The position numbers were made by a program, and so were the translations under genes. The notes under the pieces were generated by a model that worked only from the letters and a program-made list of their open reading frames with translations, had not been told where the DNA came from and ran no database searches. A stretch of DNA of 64,000 nucleotides. It comes from Ruminococcus flavefaciens (GTDB taxonomy: Bacteria; Bacillota; Clostridia; Oscillospirales; Ruminococcaceae). The DNA lies in NCBI RefSeq assembly GCF_900143025.1, contig NZ_FRCT01000006.1, positions 62,001 to 126,000 on the forward strand, given 5' to 3'. The first letter of the stretch is position 1; each line of letters begins with the position of its first letter. Shown in pieces: positions 34,306 through 42,401 of the stretch.

Positions 34306-35576
34306 AGTTTTATACAAGGCTCCTGCTGTCTGTTACTGCTATAATCGTATGCGGAATAATTCTGTTTATAAGCATTACCTTTTCATACAGGGGCAATAGT
34401 ACAAATGTACTGCGCGTAAATGATATTACACAGACCGTAAAGGAACAGTGGGACAATATCGAATATTTTGACTACAGAAAATTCAGCGATGAAATGATAA
34501 TTTTCAACAGCGATGAGTTCATTGTATATTCAAGGGCGGGAAATGTGCTGAAAAATGTGAATTCTGTGGAAGAGGCGGTAAATAAGGGCTGTCTTTGCCT
34601 TTCGGTCTCTGACGGCAGCCGCCTTATGGGTACGGTCATCATACCCGACCCCGATAAAATGAAGTACGATATGGCCAAGCAGAAGCTTATTGCGGCAGCC
34701 CTGATAATGGCTCTGCTGTTTATTCTCGCAGGAGCAATGTACGGCAGCTATGTTCACAGGAATATCATAGAGCCGTTCAAGAAAATGGAGAGATTTGCTG
34801 TGAATGTCGCCATGGGAAGTCTGGACGAGCCTGTAATGCTGGAAAGAAATAATATGTTCGGTGCGTTTACGGAAAGCTTCGATATCATGCGTGAGGAGCT
34901 TAAACGCTCTCGGCAGATAGAAAACGAGCTTAAACAGAAGGAAAAGGAAATGATAGCTTCTCTGAGCCATGACCTGAAAACACCTATTACAGGGATAAAG
35001 CTCCTTTGCGAACTGCTTTCGGTAAAGGTAAAGGACGAGTATGTGCTTGATAAGGTGAGCAATATTCACCAGAAGTCTGAGCAGATAAATATTCTTGTAA
35101 GCGACCTTCTTTCTTCGGCACTGGATGATCTTGGCGAAATGAGTGTAAGCTGCTGCGATGAGCAGTCGGATATACTTCACGAGCTCGTTGCAGAGCATGA
35201 CAGCCGCGGTCTTGTAAGGGAAGGCGAGATACCTCCGTGTCTCATACAGGTGGACAGACCGAGACTTTCACAGGTCATCGGCAATATCATAAGCAATTCG
35301 TATAAGTATGCAGGTACGGCTATAGATGTAAGCTACAAAACAAATGACGGCTGCCTTGAAATGTCAATAAGAGATCACGGCAAGGGCGTTCCTGCCGATG
35401 AGATAGACCTTATCACAAACAAATTCTACCGTGGAAAGAGTAATTCATCAGGCAAGGACGGCAGCGGTCTTGGACTTTATATCGCAAGAGAGCTTATGGA
35501 TAAAATGAACGGCGAGCTTATCTGCTCCTGTCCCAGTGACGGATTTTGCGCTACTCTTATTATACCACTTTCGTAA
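34302..35576 (+). CDS. Membrane sensor histidine kinase
   Basis: The 424-residue kinase has two transmembrane helices (about residues 7-27 and 125-145) flanking a roughly 95-residue outside sensor domain. A HAMP-like linker, a DHp domain with phosphoacceptor His H223 (SLSHDLKTPITG) and a HATPase domain with the N box, DHGKGVP and GSGLGLYIA follow. The start is the ATG overlapping the response regulator stop; an in-frame ATG 16 codons upstream lies inside that gene. The outside domain is larger than in BceS-type intramembrane kinases, so it probably senses directly. Confidence 0.94.
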   Translation: MKFYTRLLLSVTAIIVCGIILFISITFSYRGNSTNVLRVNDITQTVKEQWDNIEYFDYRKFSDEMIIFNSDEFIVYSRAGNVLKNVNSVEEAVNKGCLCLSVSDGSRLMGTVIIPDPDKMKYDMAKQKLIAAALIMALLFILAGAMYGSYVHRNIIEPFKKMERFAVNVAMGSLDEPVMLERNNMFGAFTESFDIMREELKRSRQIENELKQKEKEMIASLSHDLKTPITGIKLLCELLSVKVKDEYVLDKVSNIHQKSEQINILVSDLLSSALDDLGEMSVSCCDEQSDILHELVAEHDSRGLVREGEIPPCLIQVDRPRLSQVIGNIISNSYKYAGTAIDVSYKTNDGCLEMSIRDHGKGVPADEIDLITNKFYRGKSNSSGKDGSGLGLYIARELMDKMNGELICSCPSDGFCATLIIPLS

Positions 35577-35612
35577 TGATAATGCCCCGTAGCGTAACCG
35601 TGATACTAATAT

Positions 35613-35747
35613 AGAAGTTTTGTGCCTTATATTGAGGGAAACCCTTTTGAAAAAGGGTTCCTCTGACAGAGGCGGTCCCCTCAGTCACTGCGTGACATCT
35701 CCCCACACTGTGGGGAGTCACCCTCAAACTCCCTTCCTAAAACTTCT
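35613..35747. repeat. Composite palindromic element with four internal hairpins
   Basis: Outer arms AGAAGTTTT (35613-35621) and AAAACTTCT (35739-35747) extend imperfectly inward. Inside lie four hairpins in a row: 35634-35664 (AACCCTTTT/AAAAGGGTT), 35660-35672 (CCTCTGACAGAGG), 35684-35696 (GTCACTGCGTGAC) and 35701-35715 (CCCCACACTGTGGGG). No coding capacity. Confidence 0.7.
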
Positions 35748-35754
35748 GGTTTTA

Positions 35755-35830
35755 TTTTTTCTCAGATAGGGCACACCCTGCATTACTTGCGGGGCTTTTT
35801 TATTTTCGGTGTGCCCTATCTGAGAAAAAA
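35755..35830. terminator. 23-bp perfect inverted repeat, likely bidirectional terminator
   Basis: The arms at 35755-35777 and 35808-35830 are perfectly complementary over 23 bp and carry TTTTTT and AAAAAA at their outer ends. The 30-nt loop contains its own hairpin (CCCTGCA with TGCGGGG) followed by TTTTT. It lies after the histidine kinase. Confidence 0.75.
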
Positions 35831-35859
35831 TCAGCTAAAAAGTCTTTGGAAAGGGTTTC

Positions 35860-35892
35860 GGGGAAGAACCTTTCCTCAGAAAGGTTTTCCCC
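35860..35892. repeat. GGGGAA-type hairpin repeat, copy 1
   Basis: GGGGAAGAACCTTTC and GAAAGGTTTTCCCC pair with a single bulge around a CTCA loop. A second copy with the identical 3' arm is at 44028-44060. Confidence 0.8.
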
Positions 35893-35993
35893 GATAAAAA
35901 GTATAAACTGCTATATGAGTACCGCGGATATTGCTTTGGGGCATTTTGTGGATATGTATTATCTAACATTTCCCTAACGGCTAAAGGCTAAAA

Positions 35994-37499
35994 CTAAGCC
36001 TGTGGGAATGTCTTTATTTTTCCGAGGACAAAGGACTGGAGAAGAACTAAGTCGGCAACGTCAAAGTTTCCGTTCTTGTTCAGGTCCATTTGCGCAGTTG
36101 CCTCAGCGTTTTCGTTATCAAGCTTTGATATGATAGCGTATCTTGCGGAAACTATGTCCATTGAGTCTACCTGTCTGTCGTTGTTGAAGTCGCCTGCAAT
36201 GACCTCAGGGATAACATTCTCAAATAATTTGATATCGTTCTTTGTTACATCGACCTTGCCGAGGGCTCCGCAGTTATGGAAGGAAAGCTCTACGGAGATC
36301 ACCTTGTTTTCGGCAGGGATATCAGCTATCCTGCTTATATGTTCATAAACATCAATGCTGTTTTCATAGGACTTGGCATCGGCTGTGTCCTTGCGTACTG
36401 CAAGGTAGCAGGTCTCGTCATATGACTGGAATTCGCCGTAGAAGTGGTAATTTCCTTTATACAGGTCATACTTGTGACCGTTTGCGGTATAAGAATTTAC
36501 AAGGTCATATGACTTGAACTCATAATGATTTCCGATGCCCAATGATTGCTCGTAGCTCTTGAAGAATTCTTCGATATCCATGCCCGAGATCTTCTCGGCT
36601 ATCCTGTAATTGATACGTTTATCCGAGCTCGATTCAGTAGTGATGGTGTAGACCATTCCGTATTTTCCCTCTAAGCTGTCATTTATCTTATAGTCAATGG
36701 ATATGTCGTTCTTTGCATTGAGATCATATATAGCTGACCTTGTGAGATTCAGCTCGGCGTAGGAGTCAACATAATTCTGTATATTAAGAATTCTGTTATC
36801 CTTTGAGGTTATGGAAAATCCGCCATTTGGACGGGCTATCATTTCGTTTCCGTATGCAGCGTTATACTCGGGAGTATAGAAGTCGTAACCGTCCATGAGG
36901 ATATAGCCCGTGAGCCTTTTTGATATATCGGAATATACGTCATACTCGGCTGTTTTGTCGCTGAGCTTCAGTGCGCTCACATCACAGCTGCATTTGTATT
37001 CGTTTTCATCGAATTTTACATTTGTCATTTTGCCCGAAACAAAGCCGAAATGCTGTGCGCCCTCTATTAGCTCGTAAAGAGGGAAGATGCTGTTTTCGTC
37101 AGTGTCTGTACCCTCTGGGCAGACACGATAGACAGTATAATTATTGTCAAGCTCTGAAAGCTGATTGGAGTAGTTCTGTAAAGCCTTCTGTCTGACGAAG
37201 TGGTATTTTTCACCCGATATCTCAATAGTTCCGGCGTAGTTTCTTAATATATCCTTCGTTATGTCGCTTTCGGCAACGTTTTTGAATTCAAGAGTGCTGT
37301 CAGGGGAAGAAAATGATATTTTAGCATATGTAAAGCCGTCGGCAGCCTCTAATGTATTGCCGTATTCAAAAACATCGTTGTTGAGCTTGTCCACAAGGTC
37401 TGAGATAAGTGAAGCTGAGCTGCATACAGCTGTCGATGATACGTATGAAAACGTCATAAGCGATGCGCTGAGTACAGCTAATGTTTTTTTTATGTTCAT
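35994..37499 (-). CDS. Secreted dockerin protein with GH11-like modules
   Basis: The 501-residue protein has a signal peptide (about residues 1-27) and a C-terminal dockerin with two loops (GDFNNDRQVDSMDIVSARYA and LNKNGNFDVADLVLLQ). Between them the chain resembles GH11 xylanases in strand order. A GGFSI strand, NGHKYDLYKGNYHF (GH11 DGxTYDIY), TCYLAVRKD (QYWSVR) and VELSFHNCGALGKVDV (VEGYxSSGSANV) are all in order. At the nucleophile position the GH11 motif VEYYIVE reads INYRIAE, so Glu is Asn, and the acid/base Glu is His. An N-terminal part (GTIEISGEKYHFV) looks like a second, partial module. It is probably non-xylanolytic, maybe binding. It lies 23 bp after the 827-residue paralog. Confidence 0.75.
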   Translation of the reverse strand: MNIKKTLAVLSASLMTFSYVSSTAVCSSASLISDLVDKLNNDVFEYGNTLEAADGFTYAKISFSSPDSTLEFKNVAESDITKDILRNYAGTIEISGEKYHFVRQKALQNYSNQLSELDNNYTVYRVCPEGTDTDENSIFPLYELIEGAQHFGFVSGKMTNVKFDENEYKCSCDVSALKLSDKTAEYDVYSDISKRLTGYILMDGYDFYTPEYNAAYGNEMIARPNGGFSITSKDNRILNIQNYVDSYAELNLTRSAIYDLNAKNDISIDYKINDSLEGKYGMVYTITTESSSDKRINYRIAEKISGMDIEEFFKSYEQSLGIGNHYEFKSYDLVNSYTANGHKYDLYKGNYHFYGEFQSYDETCYLAVRKDTADAKSYENSIDVYEHISRIADIPAENKVISVELSFHNCGALGKVDVTKNDIKLFENVIPEVIAGDFNNDRQVDSMDIVSARYAIISKLDNENAEATAQMDLNKNGNFDVADLVLLQSFVLGKIKTFPQA

Positions 37500-37522
37500 A
37501 AGAAGATCCCCCTTTATTTTAT

Positions 37523-40006
37523 TTACTTGGCGATAGCCTTTCTCATAAGACACAGATCAAAGGTATCCCATGTGCCGTCGCCGTTGAGATCGTATTCTGC
37601 GTCGGCAGGGATATCAGATGACTTTCCGAGTATGAAATCCTGGAAAATGCGGACATCTTCTGCGGTATATTCCTTACTCTCTGCCGAAACAGCCTTTATA
37701 TCGACGTAGTTGATAACAGCCTCGCCTTTTGTATCATGTGCGTACAGTGTGAATTCGGCATTCATTATTCCGCCCGGATCATAGCCGAGAGTCTTTATCT
37801 TGCTGAGGATATCGGTTATAATAAAGCTGTTTTCGTAGCGTTCACAGCCCTCTGCGGTATCGTCAGCCTTAACGGGAGCTATCTCCTCGTCGCGTACAGC
37901 AAAGAATGTAGCGTAATTGTTCTTTGGATCGGTGACAAGCTTTACATTGTACTTCACTCCGCCTGAAACGATAGAACCGATATCCTCGGGGTTTTTTATG
38001 TCGTCTCCGCAGTAGCTGAAGAAGGAAGTCAGCTTTTCGCCTACTTTATCAGCGACTATTATGCGGCTCTGTATGAATGAAGTGACATCGGGATCGGAGT
38101 TGGCATATAGATAATTATTGTTGAAGCACTCTATAGTACCGCCTAAAAGCCACTGAGATCTCTTGCTCAGGTTTGTCTGTTTGCCAAGGTCGATGCTGTA
38201 GCTTATCTGCAATGGCTCCTTTCCTTCATATACACGAGAGCCTGTGAAGTCAATTACGCTAAATGTATCGAATACCTTTCTTACGGCGAAGGAAATTATG
38301 CCGTAGTGGTCTGGGCTGTCTATATAGCCTTCGGTTATCGGTGAATCCCATACACACTTCAGGGGCTTATCGGTGTAGCCCTTCATGCTTGCCTCATAGC
38401 CGCCTGCATAGTATATCTTATCGCCTACAGCCTGCTGAGAGCGGCCTGAGTAGTGTGAATCGTTGTTTACATCTACCCGCTTTGCATCGTAGACTTGCAG
38501 GGGCTTATCGGGGATAGTTACTTCATTGCTCACAAGCTTGGCGGTACCCTTTGCACTGCCGCCGTGTACGTAGGCGCAGAGCGATTCGGGCTTTCCGTTT
38601 ACATATTCCTCAGCAGGTATACAATCAAGGAACGGTGCAAGCTCATGGTCGACGGTAATAGTACCGTTTGCAGCGTTTGACTTTGCATTGCGGTTAACGA
38701 AATAGTATTTGCTCTTCTTAACACCCTTGCCTGTGCCTATATAGCTGTTTCCGGTGTAATATATATCGTAGGTCTCGCCGTCGATGGTCTTGACATCAAT
38801 AAACGGCGACTCCTGCGGTACAGACCAGTTTTTCAGTGCATCAATGATGTATATTTCCGTTTCGTTATAGCTATCCGCAGTTTCGGGATTTTCTATCATT
38901 GCGTGTGAGGCAATAAAGTATATGCCGTCAATATCAAGCTCCATTTTGAATTTTATCTTTGACTCCATAAGATTTTTGGAGTCGGCATCATTGCCAAACA
39001 GCTTTCCGCACTCATATACAGGGGCGCACCACGGGTTGTCATGTGTGTCCCACTCTGCCTTGAACTGCGAAGGCTCGGTGATAGTAAGCTTGCCGTTGCC
39101 TCTGTCATTTGCAAGGTAATAGTAGCCGCCTCTTTCGCAGGTGAAGTAATTGCTGAGACAGGTCTCATTGCTCTCATCTGTATCGGGAGCAAGCTCGGGC
39201 ATATTCTCGATAAAAATGTTATTTACCGCTATGTCGGCACTGCCCTTTGAATACGAGCTTTCAACAAAGAATGTAATATCGGTTATTTTGCCGATATTCT
39301 GATCTGCAAGAGTAAGTGCGTCCAGCTTGTCGGACACCTTTACAGTTTTGAAATCATCGTTATCATTGTTTACCGCTAATGTCTCATTTCTGCGGCAGAT
39401 GTAGGAAGTACCCTTCTTATTTTCTGATGTGCATGAATATATGGTATAGTCAACGTCCTTGCTTACCATGCCTTCAGTTCCTGAAATACCTACCGGACCA
39501 ATGTTATCGCCGTAGGTATCATTTGCTTTGAGCGCGGTGAGCTTTTTATACTTAGCCGCGTCATCAGTGAGCGCAGAGCCGTTTGCAGAAGCGTCGCTTT
39601 CAAGGATAGTGAAGGTGTCGCCGTTTGCGTTGTGAAGGCGTATGCCGAATCTCACAAAGCCCTTTTCCTTATCGTAAAAGCTTTCATTTTCTATCCTTCT
39701 CCAGTAATTGACCGAGATTTTTCCGAGCGACTTGTAATCAACAGCCTCAGCAAATCTCAGTCCTTTTGAAGCTGTGAAAAAGTTCTTGTTATCCCAGCTG
39801 CAAGTGAAAGAACCGCCTGTCTGAAAGTCAAGTACAGGCTTGCTGCCGCTGTCATTATTTGCGTACTCATAGCAGTAACCGTTTTCGATGCCTCTGCAAT
39901 CATGGTCGATGATCATGCCAGAATTTGCTGCAAGAGCAGAGACGCAGGCGGTACACATAACTGTCGCACACATAGTTGACAAAATGCCTTTAATGCGTCT
40001 GTTCAT
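37523..40006 (-). CDS. Secreted dockerin protein with three GH11-like modules
   Basis: The 827-residue protein has a signal peptide (about residues 1-27), three jelly-roll modules and a C-terminal dockerin-like end. Module 1 (about 31-268) keeps GGSFTCSW and KSLGKISVNY; its acid/base Glu is kept (E249 in FFVESSYSKGSADI) but the nucleophile is Thr (T131). Module 2 (about 293-498) keeps the nucleophile (E384 in TEIYIIDALKNW, matching VEYYIVESWGNW) but has His (H481) at the acid/base. Module 3 (about 505-772) lacks both. The dockerin has only one clear calcium loop (DLNGDGTWDTFDLCLMRK). The start ATG follows TAGGAGGAA. GH11 homology is inferred from motif order, not from a search. Confidence 0.78.
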   Translation of the reverse strand: MNRRIKGILSTMCATVMCTACVSALAANSGMIIDHDCRGIENGYCYEYANNDSGSKPVLDFQTGGSFTCSWDNKNFFTASKGLRFAEAVDYKSLGKISVNYWRRIENESFYDKEKGFVRFGIRLHNANGDTFTILESDASANGSALTDDAAKYKKLTALKANDTYGDNIGPVGISGTEGMVSKDVDYTIYSCTSENKKGTSYICRRNETLAVNNDNDDFKTVKVSDKLDALTLADQNIGKITDITFFVESSYSKGSADIAVNNIFIENMPELAPDTDESNETCLSNYFTCERGGYYYLANDRGNGKLTITEPSQFKAEWDTHDNPWCAPVYECGKLFGNDADSKNLMESKIKFKMELDIDGIYFIASHAMIENPETADSYNETEIYIIDALKNWSVPQESPFIDVKTIDGETYDIYYTGNSYIGTGKGVKKSKYYFVNRNAKSNAANGTITVDHELAPFLDCIPAEEYVNGKPESLCAYVHGGSAKGTAKLVSNEVTIPDKPLQVYDAKRVDVNNDSHYSGRSQQAVGDKIYYAGGYEASMKGYTDKPLKCVWDSPITEGYIDSPDHYGIISFAVRKVFDTFSVIDFTGSRVYEGKEPLQISYSIDLGKQTNLSKRSQWLLGGTIECFNNNYLYANSDPDVTSFIQSRIIVADKVGEKLTSFFSYCGDDIKNPEDIGSIVSGGVKYNVKLVTDPKNNYATFFAVRDEEIAPVKADDTAEGCERYENSFIITDILSKIKTLGYDPGGIMNAEFTLYAHDTKGEAVINYVDIKAVSAESKEYTAEDVRIFQDFILGKSSDIPADAEYDLNGDGTWDTFDLCLMRKAIAK

Positions 40007-40054
40007 AAATATTCCTCCTAAAACATAACACGGAACAACAATAATATTGCATAA

Positions 40055-40083
40055 ATTGTACAATATTTTTGCAGGAATGTCAA
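40055..40083 (-). promoter_or_regulatory. Sigma-A promoter of the two GH11-like dockerin genes
   Basis: On the minus strand TTGACA and TACAAT are separated by 17 bp, about 50 bp before the start. Confidence 0.83.
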
Positions 40084-40162
40084 GCGAAATATTGCGATTT
40101 ATTGCCAATCCTATCCATTTGTGCTGATATTTGATTTCGGACGGAGTTTTATTCATAAATTA

Positions 40163-40191
40163 TTGACATATTCGGGCATTTGTGCTATTAT
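40163..40191 (+). promoter_or_regulatory. Sigma-A promoter of the LRR-SLH-dockerin gene
   Basis: TTGACA and TATTAT with a 17-bp spacer, divergent from the neighbouring promoter at 40055. A 5' leader of about 140 nt follows. Confidence 0.78.
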
Positions 40192-40339
40192 AAAATCAGA
40201 TTTTTCGATATTCTATTTTGATAATATCAATGCAGATGAATATGTTTGTGTAATTATTATAAAACAGAAGGTATATTTTTGTATGTAAAGATTTTTCTGA
40301 ACGATGCAGAAAATAGTGAATAGAAGGGAAGTAGTAAAG

Positions 40340-42349
40340 ATGAGAAAGATCAATCACAGATTTTCAAGAATGATCGCAGGTTTTATGGCAGTCCTGCTGA
40401 CCTCGGGAAGCGGCATCATCGCTCCCGTTACAAAGGCTGATGCGGCACTTACAGACGGTATCACGCCTGTAAAGATAACCTCGTCAACATTTCCTGATGC
40501 GAATTTCAGGTCTTATATCTCAGGTGCGTTTGATAAGGACAAAAACGGCACTTTAGATGCTGAGGAGATACTGTACGCAAGAAATATCTGGTGCAACGGA
40601 AAGAATATCAAGTCGCTGAAGGGTATCGAGTATCTTACCGAGCTGCGCGGACTTTACTGCATGAATAACCAGATTTCTACTATGGATCTAAGCAAGAACC
40701 AGCAGATCACAGGTATATGGTGCTCGGATAATCTGTTTACCTCGCTGGATTTCTCAAATCTTCCGACGCTGGAATGGGTATATTGCTATAACTGTAAGCT
40801 TACCTCGCTTAACGTTACAAAAAACAAGAAAATGTCCTATATCGAATGTAATTCCAATCCTTTGAAGAAGCTGGACGTTTCTCAGAACCCTATTCTGGAG
40901 CATCTTATGTGCGGAGACTGTGAGCTTTCGGAGCTTGACCTCAGCCATAATCCCAATATGCAGCATCTTGACGCTTTCAGGAATAATTTCAAGAAGCTTG
41001 ATGTTACCTGCTGTCCGAGGATGAAGCGCCTTAATGTATGGGATAACCACGAACTCGGAAGCATAGACGTAAGCAAATGCCCGGGACTTCAGACATACAA
41101 CTGTGCAAATAACGGTGCAAAAAGTATAGACGTAAGCCATAACCCCGAACTGTATAAGCTTATATGCTCATATAATGAACTGGAAAGCATCGACATTTCC
41201 CATAATCCAAAGCTGGCTTACCTTGACTGTCTGCAAAATCATCTTAAAAAGCTTGATGTTTCAAATAATCCGAATTTACGCTTCTGTCAGGCATTTATAA
41301 ACGACTTTACCGAGCTTGATATCAGCGGAAATCCCTTCCTCATAAAGACCTACAACGACGGTGAAAAAGAGGATATCTGGAATTACGGAAAATTCACTGC
41401 GTGGACTATAGATTTCGGCGGAGATACCTCTACAGGCGGAGATAATATTTTCTCGCTGAGCTTCGATAATAAGGTAAAGCTTAATGCTGAGTCCAACGGT
41501 ACTCCACCTGTGGGCGTTGTGGAAGACAATACTGTTTATACGGATACGAAGGAGCTTATCACCCGTGAGGCGGCTGTACAGACGCTGTATGAAATGGCAG
41601 GAAAGCCAAGCGTAAGCGGTCTGAAGTCGAGATTTACAGATGTAGAGCACGGTTCATGGTATGAGGACGCTTTGCTCTGGGGTGAGAAAAATGCTCTGTG
41701 TCTTGGTTATCCTTATGTTCTTGCCGATACCTTTGGTGTGGGCAAGTGGGTATCAAGAGAAGATGCGGCACTTATGCTCATGAGATTTTCTGAGTATATG
41801 AATTATGAGCGTTCTATCGACTTCGGAAGAAGTGATGACTTTATGGATTATTTCGAGGTGGACTTCGACCACTGGGAGGCTATATGCTGGGCTTGCACAT
41901 GGCATATCATCGAAGGCAAGGGCGAGGATGGCGCACCTAAGGAGGAACGCCTTATAGACCCTCACGGAAAGGCTACACGAGCTGAGTTCACAGAGATGAT
42001 AAACACGATGCTTGAACTGAACAGGAAGTCCATCGAATTCCATATCCCAGAAAATCCCGAGACCAAGGAGCCTGAGGTGCCTGTGGATTATTCTCTCGGT
42101 GATGTTGATAAAAACGGAAAGATAGACTCTGTTGACGCTTCGCTTGTACTGAAGTATTACGCAGAGACCTCAACAAACAATAAGGGCAGCTTCAATGAAA
42201 AGCAGATAGAAGTTGCAGATGTCAACGGTGACAGTGTGATAGATTCCGTTGATGCTTCAAAGATACTTGCATATTATGCTTATGTGTCAACTGCAAAATC
42301 AGGGATAATCTCAATGGAAAAATTCATGCAGAATGATGCCAAAAAATAA
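40340..42349 (+). CDS. Secreted LRR-SLH-dockerin protein
   Basis: The 669-residue protein has a signal peptide ending near ADA (residue 35), an EF-hand-like loop (FDKDKNGTLDAEE), about ten leucine-rich repeats with the consensus LDVSxNPxLxxLxCxxN (about residues 80-345), and an SLH-like region with three TRAE-type signatures (ITREA, VSRED, ATRAEF). A C-terminal dockerin follows (GDVDKNGKIDSVDASLVL and ADVNGDSVIDSVDASKIL). SLH modules bind secondary cell-wall polymers and dockerins bind cohesins, so this could link a scaffoldin to the cell surface. Divergent promoter from the GH11-like genes. Start ATG after AAGGGAAG. Confidence 0.88.
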   Translation: MRKINHRFSRMIAGFMAVLLTSGSGIIAPVTKADAALTDGITPVKITSSTFPDANFRSYISGAFDKDKNGTLDAEEILYARNIWCNGKNIKSLKGIEYLTELRGLYCMNNQISTMDLSKNQQITGIWCSDNLFTSLDFSNLPTLEWVYCYNCKLTSLNVTKNKKMSYIECNSNPLKKLDVSQNPILEHLMCGDCELSELDLSHNPNMQHLDAFRNNFKKLDVTCCPRMKRLNVWDNHELGSIDVSKCPGLQTYNCANNGAKSIDVSHNPELYKLICSYNELESIDISHNPKLAYLDCLQNHLKKLDVSNNPNLRFCQAFINDFTELDISGNPFLIKTYNDGEKEDIWNYGKFTAWTIDFGGDTSTGGDNIFSLSFDNKVKLNAESNGTPPVGVVEDNTVYTDTKELITREAAVQTLYEMAGKPSVSGLKSRFTDVEHGSWYEDALLWGEKNALCLGYPYVLADTFGVGKWVSREDAALMLMRFSEYMNYERSIDFGRSDDFMDYFEVDFDHWEAICWACTWHIIEGKGEDGAPKEERLIDPHGKATRAEFTEMINTMLELNRKSIEFHIPENPETKEPEVPVDYSLGDVDKNGKIDSVDASLVLKYYAETSTNNKGSFNEKQIEVADVNGDSVIDSVDASKILAYYAYVSTAKSGIISMEKFMQNDAKK

Positions 42350-42350
42350 C

Positions 42351-42392
42351 TAAAATAAAACAGGAGCACGGTCTTGAAGGATCGTGCTCCTG
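42351..42392. terminator. Terminator between convergent LRR-SLH-dockerin and ABC-F genes
   Basis: ACAGGAGCACG and CGTGCTCCTGT form an 11-bp stem. A T-rich tract is present on the minus-strand side and a weaker one on the plus side, so it can serve both genes. Confidence 0.85.
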
Positions 42393-42401
42393 TTTGCGTT
42401 A

